From positions 2,108,001 through 2,172,000 of the forward strand of contig NZ_OY764190.1 in the NCBI RefSeq assembly GCF_963668215.1: a DNA stretch of 64,000 bases, in the 5' to 3' direction. Within the stretch, counting starts at the first letter, position 1. Each line of letters starts with the position of its first letter. Under the pieces are notes generated by a model, which worked only from the letters and a program-made list of their open reading frames with translations, searched no databases and was not told the DNA's origin. The DNA is from an uncultured Desulfosarcina sp. (lineage in GTDB: Bacteria > Desulfobacterota > Desulfobacteria > Desulfobacterales > Desulfosarcinaceae). Positions 8,617 to 17,185 of the stretch are shown here, in pieces. Made by a program: the position numbers and the translations under genes.

Positions 8617-9393
8617 ATGAGAATCAGACACTTGATGGCAGGCGTAGCGGTGGTCTTCTTGTTTGTGGTTTTCCAGGGAAGCGCCCTGGCGCACTTCGGC
8701 ATGGTCATCCCATCGGACAACATGGTGATGCAGGATGACAACCGCAGTGTCACGGTGACCCTCTCCTTTTCCCATCCCATGGAGGGCCACGGCATGGAAC
8801 TGGTCAAGCCCAAGGTGTTTGCCGTATCGGCCAACGGCAAGGCGCAGGATCTGCTCGGTCAATTGAAACCGACCAAAGTCATGGACCATAACGCATGGAA
8901 GCTCGATTATGCGGTCAAACGGCCCGGAGTCTACATGTTTCATATGGAGCCCCAGCCCTATTGGGAACCGGCCGAAGATTGCTTTATCGTTCATTATACC
9001 AAAACGGTAGTCACCGCTTTCGGCGATGACGAGGGCTGGGATGAGGAACTTGGGTTGAAGACCGAAATCGTGCCCCTGTCCAAGCCTTACGGTCTGTATG
9101 CGGGCAACGTGTTCCAGGGCGTCGTCAAAATGGATGGCAAGCCGATTCCTTACGCCGAAGTGGAAGTAGAGTACTACAACCAGGATGGAAAATCCCATGC
9201 GCCCACGGACTACATGGTCACCCAGACCATCAAGGCCGACGGCAACGGCGTGTTCACCTACGCCGCGCCCAAATCGGGCTGGTGGGGATTTGCGGCCCTG
9301 AATACCGCGGATTACAAGCTCAAACAGGACGGCCAGGAAAAGGATGTGGAATTGGGCGCCGTGATCTGGGTCCGTTTCGAGAACTGGCAGTAG
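8617..9393 (+). CDS. nikK: NikK-type periplasmic component (DUF4198) of nickel ECF transporter
   Basis: The 258-residue exported protein has a signal peptide ending ALA-HFG, so the mature protein starts with a histidine close to its N-terminus. The rest matches the DUF4198/NikK family: FGMVIPSDNMV, FSHPMEG, GVYMFHMEPQPYWEPAEDCFIVHYTK, and a C-terminal Ig-like part (GKPIPYAEVEVEYYN). These proteins accompany nickel ECF transporters and probably bind or deliver Ni2+ in the periplasm. It is the first gene of nikKMLQO and has a clean GGAGG 6 bases before the ATG. Confidence 0.85.
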   Translation: MRIRHLMAGVAVVFLFVVFQGSALAHFGMVIPSDNMVMQDDNRSVTVTLSFSHPMEGHGMELVKPKVFAVSANGKAQDLLGQLKPTKVMDHNAWKLDYAVKRPGVYMFHMEPQPYWEPAEDCFIVHYTKTVVTAFGDDEGWDEELGLKTEIVPLSKPYGLYAGNVFQGVVKMDGKPIPYAEVEVEYYNQDGKSHAPTDYMVTQTIKADGNGVFTYAAPKSGWWGFAALNTADYKLKQDGQEKDVELGAVIWVRFENWQ

Positions 9394-9423
9394 CACACAA
9401 CGTAACAAACAAAGGGAGTTCGC

Positions 9424-10041
9424 ATGCACATATCCGAAGGCGTGCTGAGCGGGCCGGTCCTGGCCACCGGCGCTGCGATTGCCTTGGCCGGCACGGCCGC
9501 CGGGCTGAAAAGGATGGAATTGGACCGCGTGGCCCAGACCGGAATGCTGGCGGCGGCTTTTTTTGTTGCTTCGCTGATTCATGTGCCCATAGGCCCTTCC
9601 AGCGTTCACCTGATACTTAACGGCGTGGTGGGCCTGCTGCTCGGCTGGGCGGCCTTTCCCGCTATCCTGACGGCCCTGTTGCTGCAGGCCATGCTGTTCC
9701 AGTTCGGGGGCCTTACCGTGTTGGGGGTCAACACCGTGATCATGGCCGGGCCGGCGGTAATCTGCTACTATTGTTGCGGCCCCTTTGTTTTGAAAAGCCC
9801 TCCGGTTGCGGTTACGGCCGCCTTCGTTGCCGGAGCCGGCTCGGTTTTCCTGGCGGGCATCCTGGTGGGTGTCAGTCTGGTGTTCACGGGGGAAAATTTC
9901 CTTGAAGTCGCCGGCTTGGTGGTGGCGGCCCACCTGCCGATCATGGTGATCGAGGGCATCGTCACCGTTTTTTGTGTGGCTTTTCTGAAAAAGGTAAAGC
10001 CGGAAATGCTTCCCGGTTACAACGCAGGAAAGAGGGTATGA
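9424..10041 (+). CDS. nikM: NikM/CbiM substrate-binding membrane subunit of the nickel ECF transporter
   Basis: The 205-residue protein starts MHISEG, the conserved N-terminus of CbiM/NikM in which the free amino group, His2 and a further His form the metal site. IHVPIGPSSVHL supplies the conserved later histidines. Five to six hydrophobic segments follow. Together with NikL/Q/O it forms the S-component unit for Ni2+ uptake. It lies 30 bases after nikK with a GGGAG ribosome site, and its stop overlaps the nikL start (ATGA). Cobalt specificity cannot be fully excluded, but the NikK and NikL partners favour nickel. Confidence 0.92.
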   Translation: MHISEGVLSGPVLATGAAIALAGTAAGLKRMELDRVAQTGMLAAAFFVASLIHVPIGPSSVHLILNGVVGLLLGWAAFPAILTALLLQAMLFQFGGLTVLGVNTVIMAGPAVICYYCCGPFVLKSPPVAVTAAFVAGAGSVFLAGILVGVSLVFTGENFLEVAGLVVAAHLPIMVIEGIVTVFCVAFLKKVKPEMLPGYNAGKRV

Positions 10042-10646
10042 AACAATTTCTGAAAGCGTTCGGTTTGATCTGTGTTTTGATAGTCATGGGGCATGGAATG
10101 GCCCAGGCCCACAAAGTGACCATCTTTGCATGGGTCGACGGGGATCGGGTTTTTACCGAAAGCAAATTCAGCGGCGGCAAGCGGGTGCAAGGCGGAACCG
10201 TGACGGTACTAGACAGCGCGGGGAACCAGCTGCTGGAAGGCAAGACCGACGACAATGGAGAATTCTCCTTCAAAACGCCGGCGGCCGACGGGCTGACCAT
10301 CATCATCAATGCCGGCATGGGGCACCGGAGTGAGTGGACGCTGAGTGCCGAGGATCTGGGGACTGCGGGGGGAGATTCGGCGGAACCGGCGGTTGCGGCA
10401 TCGGCGGCCGAAGAACAGCCCGTGCCCGTTTCCGCAGCTGTCGCAAACGGACTGAGTGCCGCCGACGTGGAGGCCATCGTCGCCCGTCAGTTGGAGGAAA
10501 AACTGCGGCCGCTGACCCATATGGTGGCTGAATCCCGGGAAAAAGGACCCTCCGCCACCGACATTCTCGGCGGCATCGGCTACATTCTGGGCCTGGTGGG
10601 CCTGGGCACCTATATGCGTTATCGTCGGGAGAACCGCCCTTCATGA
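10038..10646 (+). CDS. nikL: NikL-like small membrane-anchored component
   Basis: The 202-residue protein has a signal peptide (cleavage around AQA-HKV, again giving an N-terminal His), an Ig-like/carboxypeptidase-regulatory domain (GGTVTVLDSAGNQLLEGKTDDNGEFSF), an Ala/Glu-rich linker with a helical segment, and a C-terminal membrane helix (GGIGYILGLVGLGTYMRYRRE). This is the layout of NikL, the accessory subunit in NikKMLQO systems that takes the place of NikN/CbiN. The ATG at 10038 overlaps the nikM stop; the stop overlaps the nikQ start. Confidence 0.85.
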   Translation: MKQFLKAFGLICVLIVMGHGMAQAHKVTIFAWVDGDRVFTESKFSGGKRVQGGTVTVLDSAGNQLLEGKTDDNGEFSFKTPAADGLTIIINAGMGHRSEWTLSAEDLGTAGGDSAEPAVAASAAEEQPVPVSAAVANGLSAADVEAIVARQLEEKLRPLTHMVAESREKGPSATDILGGIGYILGLVGLGTYMRYRRENRPS

Positions 10647-11395
10647 TTGAAGCGGCCTTTGCCGAGGGCGACGGCTGGCTGTACCGGGTCGACCCGCGCC
10701 TGCGGATTCTGGGTGCTGCGGGTTTCGCCGTGGTGGTGGCGGTCGCCTGTGATTTCCGGGCGCTGCTTTTTGCCCTGGCCCTGTCTTTCACCCTGGTGGT
10801 CTCGGCGCGAATGAGCCTGCGCCGGGTGGCCCGCAGCCTGCTGGCGGCGATACTTTTTTTGGTGCTGCTGTGGCTGGTGCTGCCCTGGTCCTACGAGGGC
10901 CCCGTCTGGTTCGAAATCGGCCCCGTCGGGGTTACGCGGCCGGGAGTCGTCCTGTGCAGCCAGATCAGTTTGAAAACGGTGGCCCTGATGACGGCCTTCA
11001 TGGCCCTGGTGGCCACCATGACCGTCGATACGCTGGGCCATGCCCTCAGCCGCCTGCGATTGCCCGACAAGATGGTGTACCTGCTTTTGATCACCTACCG
11101 CTACATCTTCGTGATCGAACAGGAATACCAGCGGTTGATTCGGGCCATGAAAATCCGGAGCTTCCGGCCGACAACCAGCCTGCACACCTATCGCACCTAT
11201 GCTTATCTGGTGGGGATGCTTTTCGTCCGCGCTTCGGAGCGGGCCCGGCGGGTGCACTGCGCCATGGTCTGCCGGGGCTTTTCCGGTCGGTTCGTCAGCC
11301 TGCGCAACTTTCCGCCCAACCCGCTTAATCCTTTTTTCTCCTTTGGCGCCATCGGGGCGGTCGGTCTGCTGATCGCGCTGGAATGGGTGATTTGA
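10643..11395 (+). CDS. nikQ: NikQ/CbiQ ECF transporter transmembrane (T) component
   Basis: The 250-residue integral membrane protein has about five hydrophobic segments and the two coupling motifs of ECF T-components near the ATPase interface (MKIRSF and MVCRGFSGRF). It connects the ATPase NikO to the substrate unit NikM. The start overlaps nikL by 4 bases, and the nikO ATG follows the stop by 2 bases. Confidence 0.9.
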   Translation: MIEAAFAEGDGWLYRVDPRLRILGAAGFAVVVAVACDFRALLFALALSFTLVVSARMSLRRVARSLLAAILFLVLLWLVLPWSYEGPVWFEIGPVGVTRPGVVLCSQISLKTVALMTAFMALVATMTVDTLGHALSRLRLPDKMVYLLLITYRYIFVIEQEYQRLIRAMKIRSFRPTTSLHTYRTYAYLVGMLFVRASERARRVHCAMVCRGFSGRFVSLRNFPPNPLNPFFSFGAIGAVGLLIALEWVI

Positions 11396-11397
11396 AC

Positions 11398-12120
11398 ATG
11401 GACTACCTTCTTCTCAACCTGTCGGACATCTGTTTTCGCTATCCCGGCGGAAAGCCGGTTCTCGATCACCTGGACTTTCACCTGCATGCCGGTGATCGTA
11501 TCGGCCTGGTGGCGCCCAATGGCAGCGGCAAGACCACATTGTTTCATGTGATCATGGGCCTGCTCAAACCCGATTCCGGTACGGTGGAGGCCTTCGGCCG
11601 ACCCAGAAAAGAGGAAGCCGATTTTACCGAAGTCCGTCGGCGCATCGGCTTTTTGTTCCAGGATGCCGACGACCAGCTTTTTTCCCCCACCGTGCTTGAG
11701 GATGTCGCCTTCGGTCCGCTGAACCTGGGGAAAAGCAGGGACGAGGCGATCGCCGTTTCCCGGGAAACCCTTGCGTTTTTGGGGCTGGAGAAATTTGAGG
11801 ACCGTGTTACCTACAAGTTGTCCGGCGGGGAAAAGCGGCTGGTGTCTCTGGCGACGGTGCTGGCCATGCAGCCGGAGGTTTTGCTGCTGGACGAGCCGTC
11901 CACGGGACTCGATGTCGGCACCAAGGAGACCCTGGTCAAAGTTCTCAACGAATTGGACCTTTCCCTGGTGCTCATTTCCCACGAATCCGATTTTTTATCC
12001 CGGACGACCCGCCATGTTTACACGCTGGAAAACGGGCGTATTTTCCTTGACGAAGAACTTCCCATCCATGACCATCGGCATGCCCATCGTTCGGGCCGAC
12101 AGCCTCACCGACACGTTTAA
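11398..12120 (+). CDS. nikO: NikO/CbiO ECF transporter ATPase
   Basis: The 240-residue ABC ATPase has a Walker A GLVAPNGSGKTT, Q-loop FLFQDADDQLF (the ECF-type sequence), signature LSGGEKR, Walker B VLLLDEPSTGLD and switch ISHES. It ends in a His-rich tail, HDHRHAHRSGRQPHRHV, with five histidines, a common feature of nickel and cobalt systems that may buffer the metal. The ATG at 11398 is preferred; an in-frame ATG at 11383 overlaps nikQ. Last gene of the nikKMLQO operon. Confidence 0.92.
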   Translation: MDYLLLNLSDICFRYPGGKPVLDHLDFHLHAGDRIGLVAPNGSGKTTLFHVIMGLLKPDSGTVEAFGRPRKEEADFTEVRRRIGFLFQDADDQLFSPTVLEDVAFGPLNLGKSRDEAIAVSRETLAFLGLEKFEDRVTYKLSGGEKRLVSLATVLAMQPEVLLLDEPSTGLDVGTKETLVKVLNELDLSLVLISHESDFLSRTTRHVYTLENGRIFLDEELPIHDHRHAHRSGRQPHRHV

Positions 12121-12161
12121 TACAGAAAAACAAAGCGAGACATGGAAGCCGATTCTCGTTG

Positions 12162-13010
12162 TTATCCGGCTTCGACCAATCCCTGGATCTGACGTTTAAA
12201 GCTTTTGTAGGTAATCATCAGCGACTTGATCTGCTGCTTGTCGGGGAAAAACTGCTCGAACACGTCCTGATACACATGGTAGGCCAACCGGTCCACCCCG
12301 ATGCCGGTATCCACCATCATGGCGATCATGTCGGCCAGGTAGAGAGTCACCGTGGCCGGGTCGTTGCGTGCGGTGGGCGTGGTCAGGTGATGGTTTTCGA
12401 TCATATAGGTCATGTGAGGACTGAAATGCCATTGTTTGGCGATCATGCCGCCCACGGTGGTGTGGTCCATGCCCAGCACCTCCATTTCCGCCTCAACGAA
12501 GCTCATTCCCTTGCTCTTCACCAGATCCTGAATGGCTGGCAGCTGGTCGGCGACGAATTCGTGCAGAATGACCTTGCCGATATCTTTCAGCAGCGCGGCG
12601 GTATAGATGGCCGGCAGGCTCATCAGGTCTTGTTCGTTGGCCAGGGTCCGGGCAATCATGGCAACGGCCAGGCTCTGGCGCCACAGGTCTCCTCGGGCCA
12701 GGCCGTAGCCTTTCTGGGCCGGCTTGAGATTTCCGGAAAGGTTTTGCGAAAGCACCATTTCCACCACCTGCTGCAATCCCAGCATGGCAACGGCCTGTTT
12801 GACGGAGTCGACTTTGACGGGCAAGCCGAAATGGGCGGAATTTACCGTTTTCAACAGATTGGCGGTAATGGCCGGATCACGCTCGACCACGTCCATCAAA
12901 TCCTTCAAGGGCGCATCCGGGTCGTCGGCCAGATCCAGGACTTTGTGGATGACCGAGGGTATCGGTTCCAGTCGCTCGACCTTTTTTAAAACTTTTTTAA
13001 GGTTGTCCAT
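12162..13010 (-). CDS. HDOD domain signalling protein
   Basis: The 282-residue protein is a single HDOD domain: LEPIPSVIHKVLDLADDPDAPLKDL, DPAITANLLKTVNSAHFG, AVAMLGLQQV, and later AALLKDIGK, GMDHTTVGGMIAKQWHF. HDOD is a non-catalytic relative of HD phosphodiesterases used in bacterial signalling. No output domain is fused. The ATG at 13010 has AAGGA about 10 bases upstream; an ATG at 13034 lacks one, and the open frame to 13181 is not used. It converges with nikO. Confidence 0.88.
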   Translation of the reverse strand: MDNLKKVLKKVERLEPIPSVIHKVLDLADDPDAPLKDLMDVVERDPAITANLLKTVNSAHFGLPVKVDSVKQAVAMLGLQQVVEMVLSQNLSGNLKPAQKGYGLARGDLWRQSLAVAMIARTLANEQDLMSLPAIYTAALLKDIGKVILHEFVADQLPAIQDLVKSKGMSFVEAEMEVLGMDHTTVGGMIAKQWHFSPHMTYMIENHHLTTPTARNDPATVTLYLADMIAMMVDTGIGVDRLAYHVYQDVFEQFFPDKQQIKSLMITYKSFKRQIQGLVEAG

Positions 13011-13053
13011 GCTTTCGGTGTCCTTGTTTTCCATTTTTCGTTTTGAGAACGGC

Positions 13054-13233
13054 ATGATGCAGGTACACATTAAATCATCGGTTCTTTTCGTTCCGGCATT
13101 AGCGAATTTTCTCGACCAAAAGGATTTTCCCGACGGCTGGAAAGGGCTCGATCTTACGGTGGAGGTAGAGGCCAAGGCCAAGAAACTGGCGGTGCTGGGG
13201 CTGAAAGAAGCGTTGATCGAAAGCAGCGGTTAA
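13054..13233 (+). CDS. Small hypothetical protein
   Basis: This 59-codon frame starts with tandem ATGs (13054 and 13057) and encodes a plausible soluble small protein (VHIKSSVLFVPALANFLDQK; then WKGLDLTVEVEAKAKKLAVL). It has a GC-rich third-position pattern like neighbouring genes and fills the gap between a divergent HDOD gene and a convergent GntR gene, overlapping the latter's stop by 4 bases. No clear ribosome site is seen. I do not recognise the family. Confidence 0.4.
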   Translation: MMQVHIKSSVLFVPALANFLDQKDFPDGWKGLDLTVEVEAKAKKLAVLGLKEALIESSG

Positions 13234-13925
13234 AATCCGGCGCGGCTTTTCTCTTTCATCAGGTGGTCCAGACCATCGAGCACATGCTGCTTCACGCGGC
13301 CGATGTGTTTGGAAAGCACCTGCTGGGCCTGTTGGAGATTGCCGTCGCGAATGTGCGCGAACAACTCTTTGTGGGCGGCGTCGGCTTTGTCCATGGAGGT
13401 CGAAAAGAGAATGTTGCCTCCATATTTCAGGTAGAGCAGATCAAAAAGAAAACGCAGGGTCTGGTGCTGGACACGGTTTCCGGACAGGGCGGCCAGGGTG
13501 AGGTGAAACTCCATATCCTTCAGCAGCCGGTCATGCAGATAGATTTTGCGGGAGGCCTGTAAATGGGCCTGCAGGGCGTCTTCCAGCTTCCGAAGTGCCG
13601 GCGCATCCATCCGCGCCATGGTCCGGGGCAGCAGGGCCAGTTCGATCTGTTCCCGGAATTCGTAAATCTCTTCGACTTCCTGGATGCTGACCGGTTCGGT
13701 GTAGTAGCCGCGGTGGCGCTCATGGCGGACCAATCCCTGAAATTCCAGCCACTTGAGGGCCTGAATCACAGGGGTCTGGCTCATGCCCAGCCGTTCGGCC
13801 AGATCGCGGTAGGCAATTTTCTGCCCCGGCACGATTTCGTTGTGAAACAACATCTGCCGGATGCCCTGGTAGGCCTTGCGGGTGTGGCCGGCGTCGGCCT
13901 TGTCTTTTGTTTTCGCTGGTGCCAT
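13230..13925 (-). CDS. GntR-family transcriptional regulator, FCD subfamily
   Basis: The 231-residue protein has an N-terminal winged helix (MLFHNEIVPGQKIAYRDLAERLGMSQTPVIQALKWLEFQGLVRH) typical of GntR regulators. A C-terminal all-helical FCD domain follows, with the metal-binding pattern DMEFHLTLAALSGN and later HIRDGN...HIGRVKQHV. FCD regulators sense carboxylic acids and usually repress nearby catabolic genes. Its target is unclear: the adjacent upstream gene, on the same strand, encodes a DUF6125 protein. A palindromic site immediately upstream suggests autoregulation. Confidence 0.92.
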   Translation of the reverse strand: MAPAKTKDKADAGHTRKAYQGIRQMLFHNEIVPGQKIAYRDLAERLGMSQTPVIQALKWLEFQGLVRHERHRGYYTEPVSIQEVEEIYEFREQIELALLPRTMARMDAPALRKLEDALQAHLQASRKIYLHDRLLKDMEFHLTLAALSGNRVQHQTLRFLFDLLYLKYGGNILFSTSMDKADAAHKELFAHIRDGNLQQAQQVLSKHIGRVKQHVLDGLDHLMKEKSRAGF

Positions 13926-13941
13926 GGGTCCGCCCGTAAGA

Positions 13942-13969
13942 TTTGATCAAACTTTTGATTAAATCAAAG
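13942..13969. promoter_or_regulatory. Double palindrome, probable GntR operator
   Basis: Two adjacent inverted repeats lie just 16 bases before the GntR start codon. TTTGATCAAA (13942-13951) is a perfect palindrome, and TTTGATTAAATCAAA (13954-13968) is symmetrical about its central A. The shared TTTGATnAA half-sites, centred about 14 bases apart, are typical of a site for a dimeric regulator and probably serve autorepression. Confidence 0.55.
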
Positions 13970-13991
13970 CGGCCCGGATGTCAATACATTG

Positions 13992-14738
13992 CTATTCTTT
14001 CAATGAGAACCGCCAGGCACAGTACCAATCGTCTGGATGCGCATCCGGCGGGCAGCCGATGCATTCGGTCTGAATCCGCGAATCGACGGCACTGGCAAAA
14101 TAAGCGTATTCCACCAGCCCGGCGGATTTGCAGGGATAGTCGGGAAGGTTCTTTTTTTTGCGGGCCACCTGGACCCGGCATTCGTTCATACGGAAGATGA
14201 AGGCATCCGGTCCATCGTCTTCGAAGGACTGCACGTTGATGCGGGCGTAAACGCGAAAACCGAGGGCCTGTTTGAGCCCTTCCAGTCCGGGTTGCTTCCC
14301 GAGATTGAGGAAGCGTTTGATGGACCAGGCCTCGAAAGGTGAAAAGTGGGCCCAGCAGGAGTCGTTGCAGCGCTTGGCGTCGTTCATGCCGTTGGTGAAC
14401 TCCACGGCCTGGAACCAGACGCCGTCGTTGGCCAGCCAGTTGATGGCGGCCCCATCGAGAAGCGCCGAAAGATCCTTTTTGTCCATGTTCAACAGCGGCG
14501 CGGGAATGCCGTCCTGCAGGTCGAACCCGAGGATTTTGGACAGCCGCTTGAGCTGAATGCCAAGACTTTTTTCCGAAGCCACGGAAAGCGCTTCCAACGC
14601 CTTTTCCATACCCATCTGGTGGCGAATTTCCGTGAACCAGAGCGCATAGTGGATAATGGTCCGGTGCATGACATCCATAACGAGGCGCGCGGTCTGTTCC
14701 TGGTCCAGGTTTTCGGTGGTTTCGACGGCAGTGGCCAT
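13992..14738 (-). CDS. DUF6125-family protein
   Basis: The 248-residue cytosolic protein matches, as far as I recognise it, the DUF6125 family found mainly in sulfate reducers and clostridia. It carries conserved-looking Cys/His residues (CNDSCWAHFSPFEAW near 133-147, DYPCKSAGLVEYAYFA near 200, and CIGCPPDAHPDDWYCAW at the C-terminus) that could bind a metal or cluster, and many conserved Trp. The activity is unknown. An AAAGGAG precedes the ATG. It lies upstream of the GntR gene on the same strand, 67 bases away, and could be its target. Confidence 0.7.
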   Translation of the reverse strand: MATAVETTENLDQEQTARLVMDVMHRTIIHYALWFTEIRHQMGMEKALEALSVASEKSLGIQLKRLSKILGFDLQDGIPAPLLNMDKKDLSALLDGAAINWLANDGVWFQAVEFTNGMNDAKRCNDSCWAHFSPFEAWSIKRFLNLGKQPGLEGLKQALGFRVYARINVQSFEDDGPDAFIFRMNECRVQVARKKKNLPDYPCKSAGLVEYAYFASAVDSRIQTECIGCPPDAHPDDWYCAWRFSLKE

Positions 14739-14906
14739 GGGCGGTCTCCTTTCTTCGGTGGCACCCGTCCCATTTTAAGGACAGGCAGGCGGCAGGTACG
14801 GGTCATCGGGAATTGTCAGCCGTGGCGGCGACGGCATGCACTGTAGGCAATGGGCCGGATGAAGTCAAGACTTCCGACCGCATGCCCATAATGGATGGGC
14901 GAACGT

Positions 14907-15374
14907 CTATCCAGAAGGGATGTCGGCCGGACTTAATCGGTACAACGGGCCGTGGTTTACGATTTGCCCGCGCAGTTGGCGCCGGAAGCTGACGAAACCC
15001 GGTCGACGGGGCCGATAGATCAGGTGCGAGCGGCAGGCGCAGTCCGAGGCCCCGAAACCGGCAATGGGGCACATCGATCCTTTCAGGAGGGAGAAACAGC
15101 GGGCCCATGCGCATTCGCGTTTGACCGAATCGGTGGTGGTCCAGATATCCACGGGCTGCAAGGCGGTTTTAAGATAGTCCAGATGCCAGTGGGGCCGTTG
15201 CGACGGTTTCAGGTGGTGGGCCAGTCGGGAGGCCAGACCGCCCGGACCGAAGGCGCTGCCCACATAGATCCAGCACCCTCTGGGACCCTCGATGATTCCC
15301 AATTTGCCGACCCGGATGCGAAATGGCGCGGCGCAGTGAAAAATCAGGGCATAGGTGCCCGGCAGGTTGTTCAT
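14907..15374 (-). CDS. GIY-YIG-like DUF123 nuclease-family protein
   Basis: The 155-residue protein matches DUF123, a GIY-YIG relative: GTYALIF, GCWIYVGSAFGPGGLASRLAHHLK, and HWHLDYLK. Conserved Cys/His (ECAWARCF, GASDCACRSHL) lie in the second half. Family members occur fused to endonuclease III or alone; a DNA-repair role is inferred. The ATG at 15374 (MNNLPGTY) fits the family start better than the ATG at 15389. Confidence 0.8.
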   Translation of the reverse strand: MNNLPGTYALIFHCAAPFRIRVGKLGIIEGPRGCWIYVGSAFGPGGLASRLAHHLKPSQRPHWHLDYLKTALQPVDIWTTTDSVKRECAWARCFSLLKGSMCPIAGFGASDCACRSHLIYRPRRPGFVSFRRQLRGQIVNHGPLYRLSPADIPSG

Positions 15375-15400
15375 GGCGGACTGTGGCATGGGATTCTTGC

Positions 15401-15429
15401 TTTACAACGTCGGCGACATCATCTAATTT
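15401..15429 (+). promoter_or_regulatory. Predicted sigma-70 promoter of the mla operon
   Basis: TTTACA (15401-15406) and TAATTT (15424-15429) are separated by 17 bases. This would give a 5' leader of about 110 bases before mlaE. Confidence 0.45.
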
Positions 15430-15544
15430 AAATAATTTAAGCGCGATGATCCAGTTGTTTTGTCTACCGGGCAGGGACCGGCGGACAAAGGCAGGCTGTC
15501 AGGATATCATCGATATCGGCGAAACTGAAGACGACGGAAAGGCG

Positions 15545-16348
15545 ATGAACCGAACGCACCCCATCTCCGATTTATTCGCCGGCCTTGGACGCATGGCCAT
15601 CGAGCCCGTCCAGGAGCTGGGCCGGACGGCGATCTTTTTCTTTCGGGGGCTCGTTCATCTTTTTTCCTTTCCCCTCCAGGCGGACAAGATTGTCGACCAG
15701 GTCTATTTTATCGGCATGAAATCCGTGTTCGTCATCTGCCTTACCGGGGCGTTTACCGGAATGGTGCTGGGGCTTCAGGGTTACTATACCCTGGTGAAAT
15801 TCGGCTCCGAAGGCATGCTGGGCGCAGCCGTGGCCCTGAGTCTGATTCGGGAAATGGGACCGGTGCTCACGGCCATCATGGTGGTGGCCCGGGCCGGTTC
15901 GGCCATGGCGGCGGAAATCGGCATCATGCGGATTTCCGAGCAGATCGATGCCCTGGAAACCATGGACATCGACCCCATCCGTTTCCTGTTCAGCCCCCGT
16001 CTGGGTGCCTCCCTGATCGCCTTTCCCCTTCTCACGGCCATTTTCGATGTGGTGGGCATTTTCGGCGGTTATGTGACCGGCTCGCTGCTTTTGGGGATCA
16101 ACTCGGGGCTCTATTTCAGCCGGGTGGAATCCAGCGTTCTGATGGAGGACATCAACGGCGGATTCATCAAGGCGTTCTGTTTTGCCGCCATCGTGGCGAC
16201 CATCTGCTGTTATCAGGGCTACACCACCCACATGCGCAAGGAGGGCTTCGGCGCCAAGGGTGTGAGCCTTTCCACCACCTCGGCGGTGGTGATTTCCTGT
16301 GTGTTGATCCTGGTGGCCGACTATGTGCTGACCTCTTTTTTGCTGTGA
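15545..16348 (+). CDS. mlaE: MlaE-type ABC transporter permease
   Basis: The 267-residue membrane protein matches MlaE/YrbE: FFFRGLVHLF near the start, FTGMVLGLQGYYTL, REMGPVLTAIMVVARAGSAMAAEIGIMRISEQIDALE (broken here into its typical conserved core MGPVLTAIMVVARAGSA) and a C-terminal VVISCVLILVADYVLTSFLL-type helix. It forms the permease of the inner-membrane phospholipid transporter that maintains outer-membrane lipid asymmetry. The ATG at 15545 follows GGAAAGGCG. First gene of mlaEFDCA. Confidence 0.93.
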   Translation: MNRTHPISDLFAGLGRMAIEPVQELGRTAIFFFRGLVHLFSFPLQADKIVDQVYFIGMKSVFVICLTGAFTGMVLGLQGYYTLVKFGSEGMLGAAVALSLIREMGPVLTAIMVVARAGSAMAAEIGIMRISEQIDALETMDIDPIRFLFSPRLGASLIAFPLLTAIFDVVGIFGGYVTGSLLLGINSGLYFSRVESSVLMEDINGGFIKAFCFAAIVATICCYQGYTTHMRKEGFGAKGVSLSTTSAVVISCVLILVADYVLTSFLL

Positions 16349-16355
16349 GAAAACG

Positions 16356-17126
16356 ATGGACGAACCGCTGATCCAATTCAATCAGGTCTGCAAGCGCTTC
16401 GGGGACAATGTCGTGCTCGACGGGGTGGATTTGTCCATTTTCAAGGGGCAGGTGACGACCATCATCGGAAAAAGCGGCATCGGAAAAAGCGTTTTGCTCA
16501 AGCACATTATCGGTCTGCTGGAGCCCGATGCCGGAGAAATTCTTTTCGAAGGCCAGTCCCGCGGCGCCATGACCAAGGCGGATCGCCGGGCGCTGAAGAT
16601 GAAATTCAGCTATATGTTTCAGGGGACGGCCCTGTTCGACTCCATGACCGTTTACGACAACGTGGCCCTGCCACTGAAGGAAAACAGGCGGGTGGCCTTC
16701 AGCGAGATCAAGGGCCGGGTCCGGGACAAGTTGGAACAACTGGATCTGATCGGCATCGAAGACAAGTACCCGTCCCAACTTTCCGGCGGCATGAAAAAAC
16801 GGGTGGCCATGGCCCGCGCGCTGGTGACCGAACCCCGGATCGTTCTTTTCGACGAGCCGACCACCGGCCTGGATCCCATTCGCAAGAACGCCGCCCACCG
16901 GATGATTGCCGACTATCAGAAAACATTCGGCTTTACCGGGGTTATGGTCAGCCACGAAATTCCCGATGTTTTCCATATCTCCCAGCGCATTGCCATGCTG
17001 GATCGCGGTCGGATTCTCTTCCAGGGCAGTCCCGAGGAGATCCAGAACAGTGACGAGCCGGTCATCCGGCATTTCATCCGGGGAGAAGTGCCAGAGGGCG
17101 AGGAATACAACGGGTTGCATGACTGA
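16356..17126 (+). CDS. mlaF: MlaF-type ABC transporter ATPase
   Basis: The 256-residue ATPase has Walker A IIGKSGIGKSVLLKH (an MlaF-type variant), Q-loop FSYMFQGTALFDSMTV, signature LSGGMKKRVAMARAL, Walker B IVLFDEPTTGLDP and switch VMVSHEIPD. It powers lipid movement through MlaE. The gene starts 8 bases after mlaE ends. Confidence 0.94.
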   Translation: MDEPLIQFNQVCKRFGDNVVLDGVDLSIFKGQVTTIIGKSGIGKSVLLKHIIGLLEPDAGEILFEGQSRGAMTKADRRALKMKFSYMFQGTALFDSMTVYDNVALPLKENRRVAFSEIKGRVRDKLEQLDLIGIEDKYPSQLSGGMKKRVAMARALVTEPRIVLFDEPTTGLDPIRKNAAHRMIADYQKTFGFTGVMVSHEIPDVFHISQRIAMLDRGRILFQGSPEEIQNSDEPVIRHFIRGEVPEGEEYNGLHD

Positions 17127-17185
17127 CGCACCCTTTTAATGACCATTTCAGCCACGAGACAAGGGGCTGCAGCCGCGGAGGCAAT

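Noticed and set aside
9424..11395. Cobalt transporter (cbiMNQO) reading of the ECF operon
   Set aside because: The NikK (DUF4198) and NikL components are typical of nickel systems, and there is no CbiN. Cobalt cannot be fully excluded.
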